Part shown: piece after piece, positions 8,661-15,788 of the stretch
Layout: the number at the start of each line of letters is the position of its first letter
How positions within the stretch are numbered: the stretch's first letter is position 1
DNA from: Pedobacter sp. B4-66
Lineage (GTDB): Bacteria > Bacteroidota > Bacteroidia > Sphingobacteriales > Sphingobacteriaceae
Direction of reading: 5' to 3'
Assembly (NCBI RefSeq): GCF_018492665.1
Contig: NZ_JAFVME010000017.1
Location: forward strand, 62,001-126,000
Length of the DNA: 64,000 nucleotides
Program-made: the position numbers and the translations under genes
The notes under the pieces: model-generated
What the model was told of the DNA's origin: nothing
The model's database searches: none
What the model saw: only the letters and a program-made list of their open reading frames with translations

Positions 8661-9203
8661 CTATTTTACTCCTAACTTAATTAAAGCAAAAACAGCATAG
8701 TTTAACATATCCTGATAATTTGCATTTACTCCTTCTGAAGCCAGAGTATGGCCAGAATTGTCTTCTATTTGTTTTACCCTTAAAATTTTCATTAAAATCA
8801 GGTCTGTTAAAGAGCTGATGCGCATGTCTCTCCAAGCTTCACCATAATCATGATTTTTGGCAAACATAAGTTCTTTAGTGCCACCGACCTTTTCATCGAA
8901 AAGCTTTTCAACTCTTTCTACTCCTAGTTCATACGGATCATCTTCTCCAAGTTCAAGTTGCATCATAGCAATTGCACAATAATTAATAATGCCGATATAC
9001 TCAGAAACTACGTCTTCCCCTACTTTGGATACTTTTTTTTCTTCAAGCGTGCGAATGCGCTGCGCTTTAATGAAAATCTGGTCTGTTATAGAAGACGGGC
9101 GTAATATTCGCCATGCCGTTCCATAGTCATTTGTTTTCTTTAAAAAGAGCGATTTACAAACCGCGATTACCGAGTCAAATTCTTGTGAAGTGTTTGTTGC
9201 CAA
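8661..9203 (-). CDS. DUF1599 (nucleotide modification associated) protein, tandem domain
   Basis: A 180-residue cytosolic protein built from two copies of one motif: KKTNDYGTAWR with SSITDQIFIK in the first half, KNHDYGEAWR with SSLTDLILMK in the second. This fits DUF1599, which has been linked by family analysis to nucleotide metabolism; the reaction is unknown. It is the first gene of the leftward operon, divergent from folP across 93 bases, a context that could tie it to folate or nucleotide chemistry. Start at the ATG at 9203. Confidence 0.85.
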   Translation of the reverse strand: MATNTSQEFDSVIAVCKSLFLKKTNDYGTAWRILRPSSITDQIFIKAQRIRTLEEKKVSKVGEDVVSEYIGIINYCAIAMMQLELGEDDPYELGVERVEKLFDEKVGGTKELMFAKNHDYGEAWRDMRISSLTDLILMKILRVKQIEDNSGHTLASEGVNANYQDMLNYAVFALIKLGVK

Positions 9204-9278
9204 AACGATTAAAATAATAAGTTTACATACGTTTTAATACAGGATCCTAATAGAGTTAAATCATTTAAAGATTTTATC

Positions 9279-9286
9279 TAAGTTTG
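9279..9286 (+). promoter_or_regulatory. Bacteroidota -7 element before folP
   Basis: TAAGTTTG matches the TANNTTTG consensus exactly and ends ten bases before the folP ATG at 9297. No TTG is found 17-23 bases upstream. If used, the mRNA leader would be only a few bases. Confidence 0.5.
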
Positions 9287-9296
9287 TATTCAAACA

Positions 9297-10154
9297 ATGG
9301 CTAAAGATACATTTTTAAACCGAAAGACCACACTAAACGTCAAAGGCAAACTGACGGATATCAGTGTTCCATGCGTAATGGGCATACTAAATCTAACTCC
9401 CGACTCATTTTACAATAGCAGCAGAGCAGGCTCTATTGACGATGCATTACAGAGAACAGAAGCCTTTCTGAAAGATGGAGCCAAGTTTATAGATATAGGA
9501 GCATACTCCTCTCGTCCAGGGGCAGCAGAAATTAGTACTGAGGAAGAGCTAAAAAGGATAGTTCCTGTAGTAGAAGCCATCACAAAAAAGTTACCTGAAG
9601 CAGTAATTTCTATTGATACTTTTAGAGCTAAAGTAGCCAAAGAAAGTATTGAGGCGGGCGCCCATATCATAAATGATATTGCATCAGGCGATCTGGATGA
9701 AGCCATGTTTGACACTGTTGCTGCACTTCAGGTTCCATACATTATGATGCACATGAAGGGCAATCCACAAACCATGCAACAGGAAACAGCATACAAAGAT
9801 CTTGCATTAGACATAACGGATTATTTTTCTGCTAAACTTACTCAATTACAAAAGCTGGGAGTAAAAGATATCATTTTAGATCCAGGGTTCGGTTTTGCAA
9901 AAACTTTAGACCAGAACTATCAACTGCTAAACCATTTGGAAGATTTTAACATCTTTGAATTACCCTTACTTGTGGGCTTTTCCAGGAAATCTATGATCTA
10001 TAAATTTCTGGGCTTAACACCTCAGGAAGCCCTAAATGGCACATCAGTATTGAATACAATAGCGCTACTAAAAGGGGCAAGCATTTTACGCGTTCACGAT
10101 GTAAAAGCTGCGGTAGAATGCATAGCTTTAGTCCAAAAGACACAGCAACAATAA
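9297..10154 (+). CDS. folP: Dihydropteroate synthase
   Basis: A 285-residue cytosolic enzyme joining 6-hydroxymethyl-dihydropterin pyrophosphate with p-aminobenzoate in folate synthesis; it is the sulfonamide target. Family motifs are all present: MGILNLTPDSF, the IDIGAYSSRPGA loop, SIDTFRA, DPGFGFAKT, GFSRKSM and the C-terminal RVHDV. Length is normal. It is divergent from the DUF1599 operon and 20 bases upstream of the preferred cdaA start, so folP and cdaA are probably co-transcribed, an arrangement common in Bacteroidota. Confidence 0.97.
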   Translation: MAKDTFLNRKTTLNVKGKLTDISVPCVMGILNLTPDSFYNSSRAGSIDDALQRTEAFLKDGAKFIDIGAYSSRPGAAEISTEEELKRIVPVVEAITKKLPEAVISIDTFRAKVAKESIEAGAHIINDIASGDLDEAMFDTVAALQVPYIMMHMKGNPQTMQQETAYKDLALDITDYFSAKLTQLQKLGVKDIILDPGFGFAKTLDQNYQLLNHLEDFNIFELPLLVGFSRKSMIYKFLGLTPQEALNGTSVLNTIALLKGASILRVHDVKAAVECIALVQKTQQQ

Positions 10155-10174
10155 AAAACCATAACTTGGCACTA

Positions 10175-10966
10175 ATGAAAGGCTTAGAATTTGATTTCTT
10201 AAAGGTAACAGTTACAGATGCGGTAGACATTATTCTTGTCGCTTTAATTATCTATTACATCTACAACCTGATTAAGAATACCCTCGCAGTAAATCTTTTA
10301 CTAGGTATGGTTATTATACTGGTAATACATTGGGTTGTAGATGCATTAAAAATGAATTTGCTCTCTACCATCATTAACCAGTTTATAAGCGTAGGAATTA
10401 TAGCCTTAATCATTATTTTTCAGCCAGAGATAAGGCGTTTTCTCTTGCTCATCGGAAAAAACACTTTCCTTCAGCAAAACAAAGCATGGTGGGGTTATCT
10501 ATTTGGAAGTAAAAACATAGAACGAGACAACCTAATCCGTATAAAACCTATTATTGATGCTTGCAAAAGCATGAAAAAATCCAGAACTGGGGCTCTAATT
10601 GTATTCGTAAAGTTTTACGACGATCAGCTTTTCGCCAACAGTTGCGAACTAATAGATTCAAAAATATCCAAGCGATTACTGGAAAGTATCTTTCAAAAAT
10701 ATAGCCCCCTACACGATGGTGCAGTTGTTATTGCCGAAAACAAGATTAAAAGTGCAAGCTGTATTCTACCTTTAACTGATAATGACAAACTACCACCGCA
10801 ATTTGGTCTGCGTCACAGAGCCGGAATCGGTGTATCCGAAACCACTGATGCTGTAGCCGTAATTGTTTCTGAGGAAACAGGAGAAATTGCTTATGCCAAA
10901 CAAGGCAGGGTAAGGATGAATGTATCTTTTGGAGAGTTGGAGAAACTGCTAAATAAAGACTTTTAA
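10175..10966 (+). CDS. cdaA: Diadenylate cyclase, membrane-anchored CdaA type
   Basis: About 263 residues with three N-terminal membrane helices and a DisA_N (DAC) domain. The DGA motif is in HDGAVVI and the RHR motif in GLRHRAG, the catalytic signatures that convert two ATP to cyclic di-AMP. I prefer the ATG at 10175, giving Met-Lys-Gly-Leu-Glu-Phe, because it follows the folP stop and matches usual family N-termini; an in-frame ATG at 10118 would overlap folP and add 19 unsupported residues. No CdaR regulator gene follows. Cyclic di-AMP would control potassium and osmolyte balance by analogy with Firmicutes. Confidence 0.95.
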   Translation: MKGLEFDFLKVTVTDAVDIILVALIIYYIYNLIKNTLAVNLLLGMVIILVIHWVVDALKMNLLSTIINQFISVGIIALIIIFQPEIRRFLLLIGKNTFLQQNKAWWGYLFGSKNIERDNLIRIKPIIDACKSMKKSRTGALIVFVKFYDDQLFANSCELIDSKISKRLLESIFQKYSPLHDGAVVIAENKIKSASCILPLTDNDKLPPQFGLRHRAGIGVSETTDAVAVIVSEETGEIAYAKQGRVRMNVSFGELEKLLNKDF

Positions 10967-11277
10967 ATTAAGTGATCTGTTCATGGGCTGGAACAAATTG
11001 CGCTGAAGGGCGCAAATGGTTCCTAGGCCCCATCTCAGACACTGAATTTAAGGAAATAGCATGAGGGAATGACCACGAAAAAACAAGCTCACCTCTCCCG
11101 GGTAAAATATGACAACCCATCGAGTATAGCTTGAAGCTACTACTAGTAAAGTATAATACTAATTGTAGCATAATAATTAATGTTTCCTATCTCAAAAGCT
11201 AGCCCCCCTGCTTTCCTTTAAAATCACCTTCTTCGATGAGACCTAGGCGCTGTTGCTTTTCGCAACAGATGCCAGAC
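10967..11277. other. 311-base gap with several inverted repeats, no recognised gene
   Basis: Between convergent cdaA and a fecR-like gene. On the plus strand GGAAC-(3)-TTGCGC-(6)-GCGCAA-(3)-GTTCC forms a symmetric two-part hairpin (about 10990-11023), TAGCTT-G-AAGCTA lies near 11127-11139, and CTGTTGC-(5)-GCAACAG is at 11250-11268. The first part is richer in G+C than usual for gaps here. A minus-strand frame of 67 codons exists but has no family I know. It may be a structured RNA, a mobile-element remnant or terminators; unassigned. Confidence 0.4.
11250..11268. terminator. Hairpin after the fecR-like gene
   Basis: A 7-base perfect stem, CTGTTGC/GCAACAG with loop TTTTC, starts ten bases beyond the 3' end of the leftward fecR-like gene. 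There is no clear T-run on the minus strand, so it is only a candidate. Confidence 0.35.
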
Positions 11278-12282
11278 TTAGCGAAGAACGGTTATTTTCC
11301 TCCCTTTAATTTTGAACTTTACCAAACCCGTGTTTTCCAAAGATTTTAAAGTCGCGGAGATGTTATCAAATCTTGAAACCGACAAACTAAACAACTCCTT
11401 ACGTACTCCATCATTAGTATAAACTATTTCGACATCATACCATCGGGAAATGCTTTTCATAATAGTTTCCAGACTTTCTTCCTGAAATAAGAACCGCCCA
11501 TTTTTCCAGGCAACTGCTTCTTTAGTATTTGCAGCTGTTATTTGTAAACCATTTTCACCTCTTATAGACTGTTGATCTGCTTTGATAAGATTATAGTAGT
11601 TGATTTGAGCTGCCCCTTCTAATACTGTAGTTATTGTATATTCGTCATCAGGATAACCACTAATGTTAAAACGAGCTGCCTCAACTTCAATTCTCTGTTT
11701 CTCTGATACCACAATAAAAGTCACATTAATCGTAGTATCATTACCTGGAATAAGAGATTTAGCAACGATTTTTGGCACTTCAAAATAAGCTTCACCTATT
11801 AATTCGACCTTTCTTGCTTTACTTGGAGGGAATGACGCTGGGTAAGTTAATTTTGAACCAGCATTTAACCACACTTTAGTTCCATCGGGTAATCGTACCT
11901 GATATTGACCACCTAATGGGGTTTCAAGGCTATTAACACCTTTACTTTTAGTGGCATCAGCATCCGCCCCTTTTTCATTAACAGCATAAGTAATTTGTCC
12001 TGTACCTGTACGTATAATACTTGAACCCGACTCCTGGGCTAAAATCCCATTGGGTGCATCATCCAGAATAATCTTTTTACCATCGGCTAAGGTCAATGTT
12101 GCTCTGCTGGTACCTGCATGAATATCACGTTTAGCAAATCTGTTTTCTTTTAGTGGTTTTGGATGATGGTTATAAAAAAGTGCACCAATAGCACATGCAA
12201 TTAATGCGAGACAAGCTATTGCTAAATACCTAAATGCCCAGGTTTTATAAAAAATTGGCTTTTTTTCTGACTCTGTATTCAT
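11278..12282 (-). CDS. FecR-like protein lacking the cytosolic anti-sigma domain
   Basis: A 334-residue protein with one membrane segment at about residues 17-37, a periplasmic FecR domain (core LPDGTKVWLNAGSKLTYP near 130-147) and a C-terminal STN-like DUF4974 region. Normal FecR anti-sigma proteins carry about 80-90 residues before the membrane helix to bind the ECF sigma factor, as the second FecR of this window does; here only about 16 remain. No sigma factor or SusC gene is adjacent. It follows a DUF4185/DUF5005-like gene by 21 bases on the same strand. It may have lost the anti-sigma role or sense something for its neighbour. Confidence 0.8.
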   Translation of the reverse strand: MNTESEKKPIFYKTWAFRYLAIACLALIACAIGALFYNHHPKPLKENRFAKRDIHAGTSRATLTLADGKKIILDDAPNGILAQESGSSIIRTGTGQITYAVNEKGADADATKSKGVNSLETPLGGQYQVRLPDGTKVWLNAGSKLTYPASFPPSKARKVELIGEAYFEVPKIVAKSLIPGNDTTINVTFIVVSEKQRIEVEAARFNISGYPDDEYTITTVLEGAAQINYYNLIKADQQSIRGENGLQITAANTKEAVAWKNGRFLFQEESLETIMKSISRWYDVEIVYTNDGVRKELFSLSVSRFDNISATLKSLENTGLVKFKIKGRKITVLR

Positions 12283-12303
12283 ATTTCTACTCTTTCTTCT
12301 GAC

Positions 12304-13500
12304 TTAATTAAATTTAACCTTAATGAATCGGGGTCTGTACAACTGAGGGTCCTTATCAAGATCTTTAAAGAACTCAAAAGAATTAACATTATAACTAATT
12401 AAAAGTTCACCTTTTCCAGATAAACTAGGATGTGCCTTGGCATTATACGGAAAATAAGATTTCTCTTTTAATGCATCAGAACAATCCCAAAGCTTTATTA
12501 TAGGTCCAAAAGGACCAACAGGAGTTTTCCCTAAACGCATCCCTACCGTCCTACTCAATCCACTTTGCTGAAATACCAAAGCATACCTGCCATCAGGCAA
12601 TACTGATAAACTGAGTTCATTCGATACCTGATCTGTTACCGGTTCCGCTTTCTTAATATCTGTGTTCCAAGTAACACCATCCCAAAAATTCCATTTGGAA
12701 TAGTCATCAAACTCCTTTGGTTTTACTCTTGCTACCAACAGTTTTTTAGCCATCCCCTTTACGCCGTAAATGTAAATATATCCATCAGGATTAGGAGCAC
12801 CGGCTTTTGCAGTATTCACAAATATTCCTGCACCAAACGATCCCATTTCTTTTTCCGTTTCGCTTTCACTCAAATAAAAGGGGGTATCCTTTTGTTCAAA
12901 ATTTTTAAAAGGAGGTTGTTCTTTTTGAGATATTTTTATCAGTGTATTACCTACCTCCGAAAAGCCAAACGCGCCATCACCAACTTGTTTCACTCTGTAT
13001 CCAAAAATATAGATAGCATCATTTTGTTCCTGATTGACAAAACCATCTCCAAGCCAGTAATAATCTTTAGGGCCAGTTAAAGGAGTTTTTGGCACAAATA
13101 CAGTTTCGGCACTATCCTTGGCATCATTTTTCGAAAAAAAAGATATATTTTCCTTTACGGGCTTCACTCCTTTTAGTACGGCCACGCTATTGTGGATCAT
13201 TCTAGCTCCCGGTTCCATTTTACCATCTTTAATCTTCCCGATCATGCTATCGCTAAAAATAAACAATGTTTTTTTAGCTTCGGGCTTGCCAGATTCTACG
13301 CCATTTAATGGAATACTGTAAATGCCATCGCCACCAAACCACCCATTCTCTCTTACAAATAAATTTGTCCATGCTGTATCTTCAGTCGCTGTAAATTTTA
13401 TATTGGTCAAATCCTGAGCATCAGCATTCGCGAACGAGCCTGCTAAACAGCATAACAAAAAGATATTTTTTATGCTTAATGTAAATTTAAGTCTATTCAT
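12304..13500 (-). CDS. Secreted DUF4185/DUF5005-like beta-propeller protein
   Basis: A 398-residue protein from the ATG at 13500, whose signal peptide ends near Ala-Asn-Ala-Asp-Ala-Gln; an upstream start at 13518 would put six residues before it. The GDGIYSIPLNG and FIFSDSMIG blocks and repeated Trp/Gly strands resemble the DUF4185/DUF5005 group of five-bladed propellers related to glycoside hydrolases. Reaction unknown. It is divergent from a GH30 gene across 54 bases and precedes the fecR-like gene, so it probably belongs to a small glycan-use locus. Family call is by pattern and moderately sure. Confidence 0.65.
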   Translation of the reverse strand: MNRLKFTLSIKNIFLLCCLAGSFANADAQDLTNIKFTATEDTAWTNLFVRENGWFGGDGIYSIPLNGVESGKPEAKKTLFIFSDSMIGKIKDGKMEPGARMIHNSVAVLKGVKPVKENISFFSKNDAKDSAETVFVPKTPLTGPKDYYWLGDGFVNQEQNDAIYIFGYRVKQVGDGAFGFSEVGNTLIKISQKEQPPFKNFEQKDTPFYLSESETEKEMGSFGAGIFVNTAKAGAPNPDGYIYIYGVKGMAKKLLVARVKPKEFDDYSKWNFWDGVTWNTDIKKAEPVTDQVSNELSLSVLPDGRYALVFQQSGLSRTVGMRLGKTPVGPFGPIIKLWDCSDALKEKSYFPYNAKAHPSLSGKGELLISYNVNSFEFFKDLDKDPQLYRPRFIKVKFN

Positions 13501-13554
13501 CAGGCATAAATATATCAAAAGTATTATAGATGTTTTTTAATTAATATTGTATCA

Positions 13555-15144
13555 ATGAAAATTCAATTACACTTTTCGGGGGTATTTATTAAGAGAGTCG
13601 TCCTAAGTATGATTCTCTTATCGAGCGCACTAGGCTCCTTCTGTCAGGATCAGAAAGCAATTAAATTTATCTTACTGCTCGACAAAACTGTGCAGCAGAT
13701 ACACAACATTGGTGGATCTGGTTGTTGGTATACAGAAGAAATCGGCAAGCAATGGCCATTAGCTAAAAAGCAACATATTGCAGAGTTACTATTTAGCAGG
13801 GAGTTTGACAAAGATGGCAGGCCGAAAGGGATCGGTTTATCGGCATGGCGTTTTAATATTGGAGGAGGCACAGCCGAACAAGGCGATAGCAGCGGAATTG
13901 CAGATCCTGCACGCAGAGTAGAGTGTTTTTTATCCCCTGATGGGACTTACGATTGGAGCAAACAGCAAGGTTACACCTGGATGTTACAGCAGGCAAAAAA
14001 TTATGGTGTAAAGGATCTGATTGCATTTGTAAATAGTCCTCCTGTACAATTTAACAAAAATGGCCTCGGCTATAAATCACAAAAGGATGGATCCACAAAC
14101 CTAAGACCCGACAAATACAATGCTTATGCAAACTTCCTTACTGAAGTAATAAAACATTATGATAAAAAGAACCTTCATTTTAACTACATCAGCCCTATAA
14201 ATGAACCCCAATGGGATTGGTTAAAAGAATCCAATCAGGAAGGCAGCCCATGGACAAATGAAGAAATGTTTGAAATCATTAAATCTTTAAACACCAGTTT
14301 AGCCAAGCAAAAGCTTAAAACAAAAATTCTTGCTACTGAGGCTGGCCAACTTGATTATCTATATGAAGATAAAGGCCGTACATCTCGTCAAATAGATAAC
14401 TTCTGGAATCCAAAAAGCCCTTTATATATTGGTGGTCTTAGCAATACTACAAAGTTTGTTGAAGGTCATGGCTATTTTACAGAAAATGGCGACAATACGC
14501 TAATAACCGTGAGAAGATCTTTAAGAGATACTTTAAAAAAGTACAAGGGACTAGAATACTGGCAATCAGAATACTCAATGCTTGGCAATGGTTTTAAAGA
14601 TAAAACTTCGGGCAATCCAAACGAAATGGATCACGCATTATTCCTTGCTAAAGTAATTAACCATGATTTTACCATAGGCGATGCCTCTGCATGGCATTTC
14701 TGGAATACTTATGAGCCGGGGAATCCATTAAACCCCCGTTATTTCCTTATTGCTATAAATCCAAAGAGGGCAAAAAATCCTGAAACCATGTACACCATCA
14801 CTAAAAATTTATGGGCATTGGGACACTACAGTCTATTCATTCGTCCCGGCATGGTTCGGATTGAAACCCAAAGAAACGATGGTTTAAATGACATGGAAAT
14901 TGCTCAACAGATTATGATTTCTGCATTTAAAGATCCCAAAGGAAAAAGTATTGTTGTAAATGTAATTAACTATACCCACGAAGCTAAAAAAGCTGATTTT
15001 GTGTTGGAGGGATTAGCTAAAGGAAAGCTTAAAAAACATTACATAACCTCCGAAAAACAAGACGATAATATACGTCCTTACCCGGTTGATGATACTACCC
15101 TACCTCCACGATCAATAAGTACTTTTATATTTTCTGTTCCTTAA
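13555..15144 (+). CDS. Glycoside hydrolase family 30 enzyme, secreted
   Basis: A 529-residue protein with a signal peptide, a (beta/alpha)8 barrel and a C-terminal beta-sandwich (from about residue 440). The acid/base Glu is E217 in INEPQWDW and the nucleophile Glu is E339 in YWQSEYSML. An N-terminal GGSGCWYTE strand is typical of GH30 barrels. GH30 includes beta-1,6-glucanases, beta-1,6-galactanases and glucuronoxylanases; the NEPQWDW context resembles the galactanase-like branch, but substrate is inferred only. It is divergent from the DUF4185/DUF5005-like gene and ends at a strong bidirectional terminator. Confidence 0.85.
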   Translation: MKIQLHFSGVFIKRVVLSMILLSSALGSFCQDQKAIKFILLLDKTVQQIHNIGGSGCWYTEEIGKQWPLAKKQHIAELLFSREFDKDGRPKGIGLSAWRFNIGGGTAEQGDSSGIADPARRVECFLSPDGTYDWSKQQGYTWMLQQAKNYGVKDLIAFVNSPPVQFNKNGLGYKSQKDGSTNLRPDKYNAYANFLTEVIKHYDKKNLHFNYISPINEPQWDWLKESNQEGSPWTNEEMFEIIKSLNTSLAKQKLKTKILATEAGQLDYLYEDKGRTSRQIDNFWNPKSPLYIGGLSNTTKFVEGHGYFTENGDNTLITVRRSLRDTLKKYKGLEYWQSEYSMLGNGFKDKTSGNPNEMDHALFLAKVINHDFTIGDASAWHFWNTYEPGNPLNPRYFLIAINPKRAKNPETMYTITKNLWALGHYSLFIRPGMVRIETQRNDGLNDMEIAQQIMISAFKDPKGKSIVVNVINYTHEAKKADFVLEGLAKGKLKKHYITSEKQDDNIRPYPVDDTTLPPRSISTFIFSVP

Positions 15145-15168
15145 AGAAAGGTGTTTTTATTTAAACGC

Positions 15169-15205
15169 AAAGAGGGTATTTGACAAAATCAAACACCCTC
15201 TTTTT
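15169..15205. terminator. Bidirectional terminator between GH30 and bacilliredoxin genes
   Basis: AAAGAGGGT pairs with ACCCTCTTT (9 bases), then after one mismatch TTTG pairs with CAAA. A T-run follows on the plus strand and an A-rich arm gives a T-run on the minus strand, so it can end both convergent genes. Confidence 0.85.
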
Positions 15206-15222
15206 ATAATTTCTAATTCCTA

Positions 15223-15633
15223 CTAGCAGTACTGGTCAAAAGCACCAATAAGGCTATCAGCAATCATTTGTGCTGGACGGCCTTCAATTTGATGACGCTC
15301 AATCATATGAACTAATTTACCATCTTTAAATAAAGCCATTGAAGGTGATGATGGAGGAAAAGGCAACATATAACCTCTAGCCCTATCAACCGCTTCTTTT
15401 TCCATACCAGCAAAAACCGTTACTAATTTTGCAGGGTGTTTTTCATTTGCTGCAGCCAATCTTGCTGCCGGACGTGCGTTTGATGCTGCACAACCACATA
15501 CTGAGTTCACTACTACAAACACAGTCCCTTCGCTTGTAATGGCGTTATCAACTGCTTCAGCAGTTTTTAATTCTTCAAAACCTACATTTGTAAGTTCAGC
15601 ACGCATTGGCTCAACTAAATATTCTGGATACAT
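15223..15633 (-). CDS. BrxA/BrxB family bacilliredoxin
   Basis: A 136-residue thioredoxin-fold protein of the YphP/YqiW family with the Cys-Gly-Cys active site at residues 46-48 (VNSVCGCAASNARP) and a C-terminal Cys at 136, as in other members. In Bacillus these proteins remove bacillithiol from proteins. Bacteroidota members occur widely, and the thiol partner here is inferred. Single gene, ended by the shared terminator. Confidence 0.93.
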   Translation of the reverse strand: MYPEYLVEPMRAELTNVGFEELKTAEAVDNAITSEGTVFVVVNSVCGCAASNARPAARLAAANEKHPAKLVTVFAGMEKEAVDRARGYMLPFPPSSPSMALFKDGKLVHMIERHQIEGRPAQMIADSLIGAFDQYC

Positions 15634-15788
15634 ATGCTTAATATTTTTATTAATTTTCTTCTTTAAGTATACAAAGGTACTGTACCCACAACTAGCATCA
15701 AAACATTGGCGATAAGACCTATATAGTTTTGACCTTCAAATTACTTTGTATCCACTAGCCAGAACACTGTATTTCTCTGTTCAAATCA

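Noticed and set aside
10118..10174. Earlier ATG for cdaA
   Set aside because: It overlaps folP and adds 19 polar residues before the first membrane helix; the ATG at 10175 fits the family better.
10968..11171. 67-codon minus-strand frame in the gap after cdaA
   Set aside because: It has no ribosome binding site or recognised family, and covers inverted repeats, so I treat the stretch as non-coding until conservation shows otherwise.
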